From Acidobacteriota bacterium (lineage in GTDB: Bacteria; Acidobacteriota; Terriglobia; Acidiferrales; UBA7541): a DNA stretch of 64,000 nt. Position 1 is the stretch's first letter, and each line of letters starts with the position of its first letter. The stretch is from positions 248,001-312,000 of the forward strand of contig QHZD01000018.1 of assembly GCA_003225315.1 (NCBI GenBank), given 5' to 3'. The position numbers and the translations under genes are program-made. Under the pieces are notes generated by a model that made no database searches, had not been told where the DNA came from, and saw nothing but the letters and a program-made list of their open reading frames with translations. Shown piece after piece: positions 42,240-52,086 of the stretch.

Positions 42240-42871
42240 GGCAAGTTCACCAGACCGTTCCGAATCGCGTAGACCACCAGCTCAGCCGTCTTGTGAATTC
42301 CCAGCGTGTCCATGATATTGGCGCGGTGAACCGCGACGGTATTCACGCTGAGATTTAAGTCAGCAGCGATTTCCTTGTTCGACTTGCCAGCTACGATGTG
42401 TTGCAGGATTTCCAGTTCGCGTGGGGTCAAGCCGCCGCCACGCTCGCCTTTGAGAGCGTCCGGGCGGGAGACTTGCGGGTCGAGCACGGTCATTCCAGCC
42501 GCGATGCTTTTCACGGCGCTGACCAGATCGAGGTCGCTGGCATTTTTCAAAACGTAGCCGCGCGCGCCCGCTTCGAGCGCCTGGCTTACCAGCGTTTCTT
42601 CGGAGTGCATGCTGAGCATTAGGATGCCAGCTTCGGGAAATCTCTCGAGGATTCTTCGTGTTGCCTCGATGCCGCTCAGTTCGGGCATCGCACAATCCAT
42701 CACCGTGACTTTGGGACGCAATTCGCAAGCCAACCGGACAGCTTCTTTGCCGTCGCTAGCTTCACCGACAACCGAAATTCCACGGTCGTCTTCCAGCATG
42801 CGGCGAAATCCGCGGCGGACCAGCGCGTGATCGTCCGCGAGCAGAACGGTAATCTTAGGCGCCATTGGCAT
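42236..42871 (-). CDS. NarL/LuxR-type response regulator
   Basis: A 211-residue regulator: receiver domain with acidic pair 'LLADDH', phospho-Asp in 'VTVMDCAMPELSG', Lys in 'YVLKNAS', and a LuxR-type HTH ('LTPRELEILQHIVAGKSNKEIAADLNLSVNTVAVHRANIMDTL'). It overlaps the histidine kinase gene upstream and the CRTAC1 gene downstream, so it is likely phosphorylated by that kinase and may control the surrounding operon. An alternative ATG two codons in would reduce the overlap. Confidence 0.92.
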   Translation of the reverse strand: MPMAPKITVLLADDHALVRRGFRRMLEDDRGISVVGEASDGKEAVRLACELRPKVTVMDCAMPELSGIEATRRILERFPEAGILMLSMHSEETLVSQALEAGARGYVLKNASDLDLVSAVKSIAAGMTVLDPQVSRPDALKGERGGGLTPRELEILQHIVAGKSNKEIAADLNLSVNTVAVHRANIMDTLGIHKTAELVVYAIRNGLVNLP

Positions 42872-44198
42872 CCACTTTGACTCGAGGAATCTGGAGGCAA
42901 ACTTTGGTACCGCCTTGCGGATGCGGCGAGATCACCAGCATGCCCCCGATTAATTCGGCGCGTTCGCGCATGGCGACCAAGCCGATCCCCCGTTGCGATT
43001 TTTCTCGCTCGAAGCCCTTGCCGTGATCTTCCACTTCGAGCTCCAGTGAATCCGGAGAGAATCGCAGCCTGATCCAGGCATCGCTGGCCCCGGAATGCCG
43101 GCTCACATTGCTGAGCGCTTCCTGTAGCACACGATAGATGTGCACTCCGGTATTTGTATCTACAGGAAATGGCTGTCCGGTTTTCTCGTAATGAAGGGCG
43201 AGGCCAGTTTGCCGACGTGCCGTGGGAATATACCAGTCGAGGGCGCTTTCCAAACCGGCTTCTTCGAGTAACACGGGGTGAAGGGCCTGGGAGAGTGTCC
43301 GGATATTGTTTAGCGTCGATTGCGCGATTTCCTGCACTTCTTTCAAATCTTCACGCAGAGGCGAGCCTTCCGGGGCGTGCTTTCCTGCGCGGCCCAGCAT
43401 TGAACCGATCGCGGTGAGTACTTGTCCAAACTCATCGTGGAGTTCGCGGGAAATGTGACGAAGAGTGGATTCCTGCGTGGAAATCAGTTTCTGCGCGAGA
43501 TCGCTGCGCTGCTCGGAGAGTTCGGCGAGCCGCGCAAAAATCTGGCGGTTGCTGCGGATGAGATATAAGCTAGTCAGAACGATGGCAATGAGCGTCGCCC
43601 CAAGAAATGTATAGAGCTGGCGCTGCACGCCATCATAAATCTGAGCGATGCGCGCGGCGGCTTGCTCCTCGCCTTCGTTGTTTTCCACGAGCAGACGCGA
43701 AACAGCGGTGCTGAGAGCTTGCTGGCGAGCTTGCAGCGACAAACGAATTTGCTCACGCGCTTCCGCAACTTTTCCGCTCTGCGCGAGCGCAAACATTCGA
43801 TTTACAGCGTCCCAGAACTGCGCAATTGATTGAGAGAGATAGCGCCGCTGATCCGGCGTGCGGTTCGCCCCCGCGAGGCTTTCTTCCAGTTTCAAGCCGG
43901 CGTCCAAGTCCTGGTGAATGCGGTCGAATTGAGCGGTCCATGCCGTCAGCGGATAACGTTCGGTGGTGTCCAGCATGTCGCGCATGGCGAGCGCGATGGA
44001 ATTGAGATCGTTCTGGACGCGCAGGAGTTGCAGCGAGTCTTTCCGGTTGCGGTCCACCATTTCGCTCTGAAGTTTGCGCAGGCCGGCGAGCTGAACGGTG
44101 ATGTAGGAAGCGTAGGCCACTACCGCGGCCAGCGTGATCACCAGCCCCAAGAGCAGCCCGTTCGTGGGGGAACGTTGTGAGGATGCGGCATTCTGCAC
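42855..44198 (-). CDS. NarX-type sensor histidine kinase
   Basis: A 447-residue membrane kinase: TM1 near 15-38, a helical periplasmic sensor region (about 40-185, four-helix-bundle or CHASE3-like), TM2 ('LYTFLGATLIAIVLTSLYLI', about 190-212), then HisKA_3 with the phospho-His in 'LRHISRELHDEFGQVLTAIG' and a HATPase domain ('VEDHGKGFEREKSQRGIGLVAMRERAELIGG'). It shares an operon with the response regulator. No haem or PAS sensor is visible; the ligand is unknown. Confidence 0.9.
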   Translation of the reverse strand: MQNAASSQRSPTNGLLLGLVITLAAVVAYASYITVQLAGLRKLQSEMVDRNRKDSLQLLRVQNDLNSIALAMRDMLDTTERYPLTAWTAQFDRIHQDLDAGLKLEESLAGANRTPDQRRYLSQSIAQFWDAVNRMFALAQSGKVAEAREQIRLSLQARQQALSTAVSRLLVENNEGEEQAAARIAQIYDGVQRQLYTFLGATLIAIVLTSLYLIRSNRQIFARLAELSEQRSDLAQKLISTQESTLRHISRELHDEFGQVLTAIGSMLGRAGKHAPEGSPLREDLKEVQEIAQSTLNNIRTLSQALHPVLLEEAGLESALDWYIPTARRQTGLALHYEKTGQPFPVDTNTGVHIYRVLQEALSNVSRHSGASDAWIRLRFSPDSLELEVEDHGKGFEREKSQRGIGLVAMRERAELIGGMLVISPHPQGGTKVCLQIPRVKVDANGA

Positions 44199-44212
44199 GG
44201 GCTAAGAATACC

Positions 44213-45394
44213 TCAGGCTGCCGTCCGTCGGCGCAGCAGCAGCACGAGGCCAATCAGGATAATCGCGCCTGCCAGCGGCACGAGCAATCCTACGCGCAAG
44301 CTTCCGGAGTATTTGGAGACGGCGCCGATCAAGCCAGGGCCTGCCGATCCTCCGAGAGAAGCGAGCGCAAAGAGGATGCCTCCAATTTTTTTCGCGGCTG
44401 GCCCATACCATCGCGAGAGCCAAGCAATGAAAATGGGATAGACGCTCGCGCATCCCAGGCCTGCCAGAAAAACTGCTACGGTAGCAACCGGGAGCGATCT
44501 GGATGCGATCAACAATGCCGTAGCTGTTGCGGCCAGACTCAGAGCGCCCAACACTATTTTTCTTTCGTGTAGGTGGCGGAGAAACAAAGGCGCAGCTGCA
44601 CGGCCGGAGGTGAGGCCGGCATAGAAAAACATTGGCGCAAGCGTAGTCATGCCCGTAATGCCGTTCGCAAGCCGCTTGGCGTATTCTGCGGACCAGATTC
44701 CGACGCCGTTTTCCATCGCTACATAAATGAAAAACATGGCGGCCAACGCGATGGTAACTCCAAGTCCAATCGCAGCGGACGCAACGCCGGCCGTATTCAC
44801 ATCGTTGGCGTGCTTCTGCACGTCGAAGGAAACGAACAACAGGCCCAGGACGAGAACTCCACCGAAGACAGCCGTTCCCGCCAGCAGGATACCCAGGCCG
44901 TTACGTTTCAGGGCAAGGGCAATCAATGGCGAACAGATCATCGCTCCCGCTCCCCACGCAAAATTGAGCTGGTTCAAAAGTGAGGCACTCTTTACTCCTC
45001 CCAATTCCGCAACGAAGAGATTTGTTCCCGGAGTGATTAACCCATAGCCCAAACCGAAAGCCGCGGTCGCGGTCAGAGCTACTCCGTGCGTGTCAGCATT
45101 AAGGGCCGCCAGGCCTCCACCCATGAGCGCATACCCCATGACCAAAGCCGGGCGATACCCCCACCACGCAGCAATTGCGCTGGATGCCAGAGTGCCCCCC
45201 AATGCGGCCAAAAACTGAATCGAGGAAAAGAGACCGGCTTGGCCGTCATCGAGAGACCATCTGCGAATAAAGATGGGCAGCATCGGGCCGACGATTGTGG
45301 TTGCAATTCCACTCAGAACAAATCCTGCGAAGAGCAGGATGAGCAGATTGCGGTGTCCTTGCGCCTCTGTGATGGCTGGATTTTGCTCGCCCAT
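44213..45394 (-). CDS. MFS transporter, fucose-permease-like
   Basis: A 393-residue, 12-helix MFS protein. Its first half 'GFVLSGIATTIVGPMLPIFIRRWSLDDGQAGLFSSIQFLAALGG' and 'GYGLITPGTNLFVAELGGVKSASLLNQLNFAWGAGAM' resemble sugar permeases of the FucP/YfkF-like branch. It lies 14 bp upstream of the histidine kinase gene in the same direction and starts the presumed operon. The substrate is unknown; it may supply or remove the signal sensed by the kinase (inference). Confidence 0.85.
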   Translation of the reverse strand: MGEQNPAITEAQGHRNLLILLFAGFVLSGIATTIVGPMLPIFIRRWSLDDGQAGLFSSIQFLAALGGTLASSAIAAWWGYRPALVMGYALMGGGLAALNADTHGVALTATAAFGLGYGLITPGTNLFVAELGGVKSASLLNQLNFAWGAGAMICSPLIALALKRNGLGILLAGTAVFGGVLVLGLLFVSFDVQKHANDVNTAGVASAAIGLGVTIALAAMFFIYVAMENGVGIWSAEYAKRLANGITGMTTLAPMFFYAGLTSGRAAAPLFLRHLHERKIVLGALSLAATATALLIASRSLPVATVAVFLAGLGCASVYPIFIAWLSRWYGPAAKKIGGILFALASLGGSAGPGLIGAVSKYSGSLRVGLLVPLAGAIILIGLVLLLRRRTAA

Positions 45395-45520
45395 GGGTGA
45401 TCCGTCATTCTGAAGGACACCGCCCTTTCAAGCAACTTCGCGCTTCTGGAAAATCCTTCTGCTTGAGATTTGAAAGTTCGATACTCTTTAGCGTCCACTT
45501 TTCTGGAAAGATGAATACCC

Positions 45521-46561
45521 ATGATTGAAGTCGGACTCATAGGATTTGGACTTGCGGGACGGGCGTTTCATGCGCCGGTGATTCGCGCCGTGCCCGGTCT
45601 GCACCTTGGCGCGATTGTGCAACGCAGCGGAGCCGAAGCGGCGGAGAAATATCCCGACGTTCGAATTGCGCGGAGCCTGGACGAACTGCTCTCGATTACG
45701 CAGATTCGCCTCGTGGTGATTGCAACTCCGAACGAGACGCACTACCCATTCGCACGGCAATGTCTTGAGGCGGGCCGCGATGTGATTGTCGATAAACCGT
45801 TCACGACAACTCTTGAAGAAGCCAAACAGCTCGTGGAGGTTGCCAAAGAAACAGGCCGCTTTCTGACCGTATATCAGAACCGACGCTATGACGGTGATTT
45901 CCAAGCTATCCGCCAGCTTGTAGAGGCTCGCACGCTGGGGCGTATCGTAAGGTTCGAAACGACATACGACCGTTTTCGTCCGCAGCTCAAGCCCGGAGCC
46001 TGGCGAGAGGCCGCTCGTCCGGGCAGCGGAATCCTATTCGACATCGCGCCGCACCTGATCGACCACGCTTTCGTTCTTTTCGGTTTGCCGGAAGCCGTGA
46101 CGGCCGACGTTCGAATCGAACGAGAAAACGCCGTCGCCGACGATGCTTTTGATATTACGCTGCACTATCCGAACAGTATGCGTGCGGTTCTTCGCTCCAG
46201 CATCCTCGCCGCCGCGCCGCGCCCGCGGTTTGTGTTGCTCGGCACGCTGGGCAGCTTTGTGAAGCAGCCTTTCGACCCGCAAGAAATGAATCTTCGCCAA
46301 GGGTACATTCCGGCGGACAAGCCCTGGGGATATGAGCCCGAAGAAAATTGGGGCGTTCTCACGATTCCCGAAGGAGGTGCGTTCGTACAGCGGCGCATTC
46401 CCTCGGCCACTTGCGATTATCGCGATTACTACGCGAACGTTCGAGACGCCATTCTGGGGCGCGTCGTGCCAGCGGTGACTCCCGAATATGCGTTGGATGT
46501 CATGCGAATTATCGAGCTGGCACGGGAGAGCAGCACGAAACGCTGCACGATTCCGTGGTGA
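45521..46561 (+). CDS. Gfo/Idh/MocA-family NAD(P)-dependent oxidoreductase
   Basis: A 346-residue two-domain dehydrogenase. The Rossmann fold opens 'VGLIGFGLAGRAFHAPVIRAVPGL', with 'VVIATPNETHYPFARQCLEAGRDVIVDKPFTTT' giving the conserved EKP-like Lys (DKP here). The C-terminal beta-sheet domain contains 'RPGSGILFDIAPHLIDHAF', with the catalytic-region His. Relatives oxidise sugars or inositols; specificity cannot be read. It is followed 97 bp later by rpe on the same strand. Confidence 0.9.
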   Translation: MIEVGLIGFGLAGRAFHAPVIRAVPGLHLGAIVQRSGAEAAEKYPDVRIARSLDELLSITQIRLVVIATPNETHYPFARQCLEAGRDVIVDKPFTTTLEEAKQLVEVAKETGRFLTVYQNRRYDGDFQAIRQLVEARTLGRIVRFETTYDRFRPQLKPGAWREAARPGSGILFDIAPHLIDHAFVLFGLPEAVTADVRIERENAVADDAFDITLHYPNSMRAVLRSSILAAAPRPRFVLLGTLGSFVKQPFDPQEMNLRQGYIPADKPWGYEPEENWGVLTIPEGGAFVQRRIPSATCDYRDYYANVRDAILGRVVPAVTPEYALDVMRIIELARESSTKRCTIPW

Positions 46562-46658
46562 AGTGCGAAATTTCGTTCGGATGTCACTTTTCAGCAGCAC
46601 GAAGAACTTCCGCGTATAATCTCTTTTCTCTGAGGTGGGAAGGAGCGGCCCAGGGCCC

Positions 46659-47339
46659 ATGACCATCGAACTGGCACCATCGATACTTTCCGCAAACTTC
46701 GCGCGGCTGGGCGAAGAGGCGAAAGCCGCGCTGGACGGCGGCGGCACCGTGCTCCATTGCGATGTAATGGACGGGCACTTTGTGCCAAATATCACGATCG
46801 GGCCGCTGGTCGTGGCTTCGCTAAGGAAGGCCCTTCCCAATGCTACCCTCGATTGCCATCTAATGATCGAGAATCCCGATGAATTCATTCCTGCTTTCGC
46901 AGCGGCGGGGGCGAGCTGGATCTCCGTGCACCAGGAAGCGTGCGTACACCTTTATCGCACGCTGCAGCTTATCGAGTCGCATGGATGCAAGCCGGCGGTG
47001 GTCCTGAATCCTGCTACGCCTGTACACATGGTGGATGAAGTGTTGGACATGGTGCATCACGTTCTGATCATGTCTGTGAATCCGGGATTCGGCGCGCAAA
47101 AATTTATTCCTGGCGCGCTCCACAAGATTAAGACTCTTGCCGAAGTTCGTGAATCGCTGGGGCTATCTTTCCGGATCGAAATCGATGGCGGCGTGGCGCT
47201 CGATACTGTGGGCGACATTGTGCGCGCCGGGGCAGAGCTGCTGGTTGCGGGAAACGCCGTGTTCGGCAAAGGCGACATTCGAGAAAACGCGAGAAAGCTA
47301 CTGGAAGCAGCACGCACCGCCACCCTTACCCGCGCTTGA
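46659..47339 (+). CDS. rpe: ribulose-phosphate 3-epimerase
   Basis: A 226-residue TIM-barrel enzyme converting ribulose-5-phosphate and xylulose-5-phosphate. Signatures: 'LAPSILSANFARLGEE', 'HCDVMDGHFVPNITIGP' (metal His and catalytic Asp), 'DCHLMIENPDEFI', 'MSVNPGFGAQKFIP', 'IEIDGGV'. The ATG at 46659 follows AAGGAG. It converges with the pentose-phosphate operon on the other strand, which lacks its own epimerase, so it completes that pathway. Confidence 0.96.
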   Translation: MTIELAPSILSANFARLGEEAKAALDGGGTVLHCDVMDGHFVPNITIGPLVVASLRKALPNATLDCHLMIENPDEFIPAFAAAGASWISVHQEACVHLYRTLQLIESHGCKPAVVLNPATPVHMVDEVLDMVHHVLIMSVNPGFGAQKFIPGALHKIKTLAEVRESLGLSFRIEIDGGVALDTVGDIVRAGAELLVAGNAVFGKGDIRENARKLLEAARTATLTRA

Positions 47340-47455
47340 CCCAACACTCCAAGCCAGTTTTCGTCTATAGCTATGGCTCATGAAGCAGTCAACTAGAAGC
47401 CACGCGAGGGGCTTTCGTTTGATTACCGACGGCCCGCGGCTGGAAAACCCCGGTT

Positions 47456-48535
47456 CTAGGCGACGGTGACTTCGGGGCTGAGGTAGACGTCCTGGATGGT
47501 GTTGAGGAGCTGGACGCCTTCCTTCATGGGGCGCTGGAAGGCTTTGCGGCCTGAGATGAGGCCAGTGCCGCCGGCGCGCTTGTTGATGACAGCAGTGGCG
47601 ACGGCTTCCTCGAAATCGTTTGCGCCGGAAGCGCCGCCGCTGTTAATCAGGCCAGCGCGACCCATGTAGCAATTGGCGACCTGATAGCGCGTCAGATCAA
47701 TGGGGTGATCGCTAGAGAGATCAGTGTAGATGCGCTTGTCAAATTTTCCGTAGCTGGAATCACCCATGTTGAGAGCCTGGTAGCCACCGTTATTTTCCGG
47801 GAGCTTCTGCTTGATGATGTCCGCTTCGATGGTCACGCCGAGATGGTTGGCCTGGCCGGTGAGGTCGGCGGATAGGTGATAGTCCTTGTCCTTCTTAAAG
47901 GCATTGTTGCGCAGATAGCACCAAAGAACCGTGGCCATGCCGAGTTGATGGGCGTGAGCGAAAGCCTGGCTGATCTCGACGATCTGGCGCGTGCTTTGGT
48001 CGGAACCGAAATAGATGGTGGCGCCGACGGCAGCAGCGCCCATGTCGTAGGCTTGCTGAACGGTGCCGAAGAGCACCTGGTCAAAGCGATTGGGGTAGGT
48101 GAGCAGTTCATTGTGATTCATTTTCACGATGAACGGGATTTTGTGAGCGTACTTGCGCGCGACGGAGCCGAGCACGCCGAACGTGGAAGCGACGGCGTTA
48201 CAGCCGCCTTCAATGGCCAGCTTGACGATGTTGCCGCCGTCGAAGTAATCGGGGTTTTTTGTGAAGCTCGCGCCGCCGGAGTGCTCGATGCCCTGGTCCA
48301 CGGGAAGAATTGAAAGATAACCCGTGCCGCTGAGGCGCCCGTGGCCAAACATGCGCTGGAGATTTGTGAGCACGCGTACGTTGCGATCGGACTCAGCGTA
48401 AACCCGATCGATAAAATCCGGGCCCGGGAGATGCAAGCGCTCCTTGGCGATTTTTGGTGATTTGAATCCCAGCAGTGAATCGGCTTTTGCGCCGAGGTAG
48501 GTTTCAATTTTTCCAGTGATTGCAGTGGTTGCCAT
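47456..48535 (-). CDS. fbaB: class I fructose-bisphosphate aldolase (FbaB/DhnA type)
   Basis: A 359-residue Schiff-base aldolase. '[16 protein letters not shown]', '[12 protein letters not shown]' and '[17 protein letters not shown]', with the imine-forming Lys, match the archaeal/FbaB type; the glycine-rich '[11 protein letters not shown]' and '[11 protein letters not shown]' phosphate-binding loops close the barrel. Cleaves fructose-1,6-bisphosphate to triose phosphates or runs in reverse. GAGGAAAAGAG precedes the ATG at 48535. It is the last gene of the sugar-phosphate cluster, 36 bp after pgl. Confidence 0.92.
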   Translation of the reverse strand: MATTAITGKIETYLGAKADSLLGFKSPKIAKERLHLPGPDFIDRVYAESDRNVRVLTNLQRMFGHGRLSGTGYLSILPVDQGIEHSGGASFTKNPDYFDGGNIVKLAIEGGCNAVASTFGVLGSVARKYAHKIPFIVKMNHNELLTYPNRFDQVLFGTVQQAYDMGAAAVGATIYFGSDQSTRQIVEISQAFAHAHQLGMATVLWCYLRNNAFKKDKDYHLSADLTGQANHLGVTIEADIIKQKLPENNGGYQALNMGDSSYGKFDKRIYTDLSSDHPIDLTRYQVANCYMGRAGLINSGGASGANDFEEAVATAVINKRAGGTGLISGRKAFQRPMKEGVQLLNTIQDVYLSPEVTVA

Positions 48536-48571
48536 CTCTTTTCCTCGTTTTCCCCCCGCCACAGCGGACAG

Positions 48572-49342
48572 CTATTCTCGAATGCCTCTTGAAAGAATTC
48601 CACCGGCAGCCGCATCCACCAGCCACAGCAGCCTGCCGTTCCTTGGATTGATCAATTGCGCCGGCAATTGCTCCGGTTCGTACGGTCCTTCCAGCACAGC
48701 TTTCAGCGCCAGCGATTTATCCGCGCCAGCGACCATGAAAATCACCAGTGCCGCGTTGTTCACAGCAGGCGCCGTCAGGGTAACGCGCTCGGCGAAAAGC
48801 TTGCCGACCCAGTTAGGCACCACTAGCCCACCATTATCGCGCAAAGCTTTCGTTCCGGGAAAGAGGGAAAGCGTGTGACCCTCGTTCCCCATGCCGAGAA
48901 GCACAAGGTCAAACCGGGGAGCATCGCTGGAGGCCAGACGGAAGTGGGAACGCAAGACCTGTTCGTACTCGCGGGCGGCTTGCTCGGTGTCTGGGTTCTC
49001 AGCCTTGATGCGATGCACTTGTTCCGGCTTCAGCGGTGCTTTGGAGATCAGGGTCTCCGTCGCCATGCGAAAATTGCTATCGGGATGGGTCGGTTCCACG
49101 TGGCGCTCATCGCCGAAAAACAACTGCATTTTGTCCCAAGGAAGTTGCCCGCGGAGTGGATCGCTGACGAGCAGTGCATACAAAGCTTTTGGCGTGGAGC
49201 CGCCAGCGAGGCAAATGCTGAAAGAACCACCCGCCTTCGCCGCGGCGTTCGCAGATTTGATGAATTCTTCCGCGGCACGCTTGGCGATTGTTGCGGCATC
49301 TTGCAGGATTCGTGCGTCGGCGTTTGCGCGATCGTCGGTCAT
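48572..49342 (-). CDS. pgl: 6-phosphogluconolactonase
   Basis: A 256-residue DevB-type lactonase: 'FSICLAGGSTPKALYALL' (phosphate-binding loop), 'WDKMQLFFGDERHVEPTHPDSNFRM' and 'FDLVLLGMGNEGHTLSLFPGTKAL' hold the conserved Asp, Arg and His residues. In the last motif the usual 'DGHTASLFP' reads 'EGHTLSLFP', so the Asp is a Glu. The start at 49342 is chosen because the frame upstream overlaps zwf coding in a non-family extension. Hydrolyses the lactone made by Zwf, its upstream neighbour. Confidence 0.92.
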   Translation of the reverse strand: MTDDRANADARILQDAATIAKRAAEEFIKSANAAAKAGGSFSICLAGGSTPKALYALLVSDPLRGQLPWDKMQLFFGDERHVEPTHPDSNFRMATETLISKAPLKPEQVHRIKAENPDTEQAAREYEQVLRSHFRLASSDAPRFDLVLLGMGNEGHTLSLFPGTKALRDNGGLVVPNWVGKLFAERVTLTAPAVNNAALVIFMVAGADKSLALKAVLEGPYEPEQLPAQLINPRNGRLLWLVDAAAGGILSRGIRE

Positions 49343-49394
49343 GCGACGCCCGCCTTTGCAGGGATTCCCATTTCTCGATCCAAACGCGCGGCTC

Positions 49395-50972
49395 TCACGT
49401 AATGATTCCGGCTCTGTCCGGCAAGGCGGTGCGGCCGCGCTTGTCGACTTCTTCTTCGCCCGGCCGGCGCCATGAGCGACCATCCTTCTCGAGCAATTCT
49501 TCGGCTTCGATGGGCCCCCAAGAACCGGCCGCATAATTGGGGAATCCACGCGGGGGCAGAGCATGCCACACGTCTAGGATGGGCTGAATCACGCTCCAGC
49601 CGGCTTCGACCATGTCTGCGCGTTGAAAGAGCGTGGCATCGCCGGCCATGCAATCGCGCAGTAGGCGTTCGTAGCCGGTGCTGTGCTCGGCGCCGAAATA
49701 GGTGCAGTAGTCGAAGTCCATGTTCACGAGACCAAGCTTCATTACGGAGCCGGGAACTTTTGCGCCGAAGCTCAGAGAGATGCCTTCATCGGGCTGAATG
49801 TGAATGACCAAGCGGTTAGTTTCGAGATTCTTCACCGTGGTGTTGCGAAAAAGAACGAAAGGCGTGCGGCGGAACTGGATGACGATCTCCGTCATGCGCT
49901 TCGCGAGGCGTTTGCCGGTGCGGAGGTAGAAGGGCACGCCGGCCCAGCGCCAGTTGTCGATCAATAGTTTCAAGGCGACGAACGTTTCCGTATTGGAATC
50001 AGGAGCCACGTCAGGTTCGCTGCGATAGCCCACCACGCGCTGGCCGTCGATCATGCCCGGGCCATACTGGCCGCGAACCATGTTCGTCAGAACTTCTTCC
50101 GGATCGAGCGGTTGAATGGCGTGGAGCACCTCCGCCTGTTTGTTGCGGACTTCATCGGCATCGAAGGAAATCGGCGGCTCCATGGCGGTCATGGTGAGGA
50201 GTTGAAAGAGATGATTCGGCACCATGTCGCGGAGCGCACCTGCTGTTTCATAAAAGCTGCCACGATGCTCGACGCCGACGGTTTCCGCGGCGGTGATCTG
50301 GACGTGGTCGACGTAATTGCGATTCCACAGCGGCTCGATGATGTTGTTGGAAAAACGGAAGACCATGACGTTCTGCACAGTCTCTTTACCGAGATAGTGG
50401 TCGATGCGGTAGATCTGTTTTTCGGTCAGGACCTGCTGCAATTCCTGATTGAGCTTCTTCGCGGACTCGAGATCGTGTCCAAAGGGCTTTTCGATAATCA
50501 CGCGCGCCCAGTGGCCAATTTCCTCTTTTGATAGACAGCACTGGGCCAGCATCTTCGCGATAGAGGAAAAAAAACGGGGCGCGACCGCGAGGTAGAAAAA
50601 GCGATTGCCGAGAGCGTTGTGTTTCTTGTCAGCTTCGTTGATTTGCTGTTCCAGACGCTTGTAAGCTTCCGCGTCCAGAAAATCGCCTTTGACGTAGTAA
50701 ATGCGCTCGACCATCCAGTCCCAGAGCTTCGGATCGAGCGGCGCGGAGGCGAATTTGGGGATTTCTTCAGACAGCATCTTGCGGAAGCTGGCGGTGTCAA
50801 AGTCATTGCCGGCGAAGCCGATGATTGCGAACTGTTTGGGCAGGACATCGTCCTGAGCGAGGTTGCAGAGCGCGGGGATGAGCTTACGCTTGGTGAGATC
50901 GCCGGTGGCGCCGAAAATGACCATCACACATGGGGACGGCGTGGGGTTCATGTCCGAATGGTTCAGGCTCAT
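49395..50972 (-). CDS. zwf: glucose-6-phosphate 1-dehydrogenase
   Basis: A 525-residue enzyme. '[20 protein letters not shown]' is the NADP-binding fingerprint (GATGDL), '[21 protein letters not shown]' the active-site motif with substrate His and Lys, and '[15 protein letters not shown]' the conserved Lys-Pro-Phe-Gly. Oxidises glucose-6-phosphate to 6-phosphogluconolactone. It sits between gnd and pgl in the leftward operon. Confidence 0.96.
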   Translation of the reverse strand: MSLNHSDMNPTPSPCVMVIFGATGDLTKRKLIPALCNLAQDDVLPKQFAIIGFAGNDFDTASFRKMLSEEIPKFASAPLDPKLWDWMVERIYYVKGDFLDAEAYKRLEQQINEADKKHNALGNRFFYLAVAPRFFSSIAKMLAQCCLSKEEIGHWARVIIEKPFGHDLESAKKLNQELQQVLTEKQIYRIDHYLGKETVQNVMVFRFSNNIIEPLWNRNYVDHVQITAAETVGVEHRGSFYETAGALRDMVPNHLFQLLTMTAMEPPISFDADEVRNKQAEVLHAIQPLDPEEVLTNMVRGQYGPGMIDGQRVVGYRSEPDVAPDSNTETFVALKLLIDNWRWAGVPFYLRTGKRLAKRMTEIVIQFRRTPFVLFRNTTVKNLETNRLVIHIQPDEGISLSFGAKVPGSVMKLGLVNMDFDYCTYFGAEHSTGYERLLRDCMAGDATLFQRADMVEAGWSVIQPILDVWHALPPRGFPNYAAGSWGPIEAEELLEKDGRSWRRPGEEEVDKRGRTALPDRAGIIT

Positions 50973-51017
50973 GAGAGAGGTTTCCTGTCTTCGGCCGCCG
51001 GATGGCAGCCGAAATCC

Positions 51018-52037
51018 TTAGTGCCCCGTTTTTTTTTCGATGTGTCCGCCGAATTGAAAGCGCATGGCGGACAGAACTTTGGCCGCGAAATCATCCTCGC
51101 CACGCGACGTAAATCTTTGGAACAAAGACGCCGTCAGCACCGGGGCGGGAGCAGTCGATTCGATGGCGGCGAGAATGGTCCAGCGCCCTTCGCCGGAGTC
51201 AGAAACGCGGCCGGAAAAGCGGTCGAGAGTTGGCTGATCGAGAAGAGAAATAGCGGTCAGGTCGAGAAGCCACGACGCGACAACGCTGCCGCGCCGCCAG
51301 ACTTCCGTGATGTCCGCGAGATTGAAGTCATACTGATAGTGCTCTGGATTGCGCAGGGGAGTGGTTTCCGCGTCGGCCTCGCGATGAGATTTGCCGGCGT
51401 TGGCGTGCTTGAGAATGTTCAAGCCCTCCGCGTAGGCCGCCATCAGACCGTACTCGATGCCGTTGTGAACCATCTTGACGAAATGGCCGGCGCCGGAGGG
51501 GCCGCAGTGAAGATAGCCCTCTTCGGCGGTGCCACCTACTTTGTCGCGTCCGGGAGTGCGCGGAACGTTGCCACGGCCGGGCGCTAGCGTTTTGAAAATC
51601 GGATCGAGGCGCTTTACCACGTCGGTTTCGCCGCCGATCATCTGGCAATAGCCGCGCTCAAGGCCCCAGACGCCGCCGCTCGTTCCCACATCGCAATAGT
51701 GAATGCCTTTGGCGGAGAGTTCCTGCGCGCGGCGAATGTCGTCGATGTAATACGAATTACCTCCATCAATGACCACGTCGTCTTTTTCGAGCTTGCCCAC
51801 CAGATCGTGAAGCGTGGCATCCACCACGGCCGCGGGAACCATGAGCCAGACCGCGCGAGGTCTCTGGAGCTTCTTGACAAAATCGTCGAGCGAAGCCGAG
51901 CCGGTCGCACCTTCACCTTCTAATTGCTTGACGGAATCTGCGCTGCGGTCATAGACGACGCATTTGTGGCCATTTTTTTGCAGACGCCGGACCATATTGG
52001 CGCCCATTCTTCCCAGCCCGATCATCCCGAATTGCAT
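51018..52037 (-). CDS. gnd: 6-phosphogluconate dehydrogenase, decarboxylating (short type)
   Basis: A 339-residue protein, shorter than the 470-residue enterobacterial enzyme and matching the YqeC/GndB type that often prefers NAD. '[20 protein letters not shown]' is the nucleotide-binding motif, '[20 protein letters not shown]' and '[21 protein letters not shown]' carry the catalytic Lys and Asn. Produces ribulose-5-phosphate and CO2. Located 45 bp upstream of zwf on the same strand. Confidence 0.93.
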   Translation of the reverse strand: MQFGMIGLGRMGANMVRRLQKNGHKCVVYDRSADSVKQLEGEGATGSASLDDFVKKLQRPRAVWLMVPAAVVDATLHDLVGKLEKDDVVIDGGNSYYIDDIRRAQELSAKGIHYCDVGTSGGVWGLERGYCQMIGGETDVVKRLDPIFKTLAPGRGNVPRTPGRDKVGGTAEEGYLHCGPSGAGHFVKMVHNGIEYGLMAAYAEGLNILKHANAGKSHREADAETTPLRNPEHYQYDFNLADITEVWRRGSVVASWLLDLTAISLLDQPTLDRFSGRVSDSGEGRWTILAAIESTAPAPVLTASLFQRFTSRGEDDFAAKVLSAMRFQFGGHIEKKTGH

Positions 52038-52086
52038 CGTCCGCGCTCCTCACAACTTCCATGAAGTAGAAAAGTTGATTGCAGTT

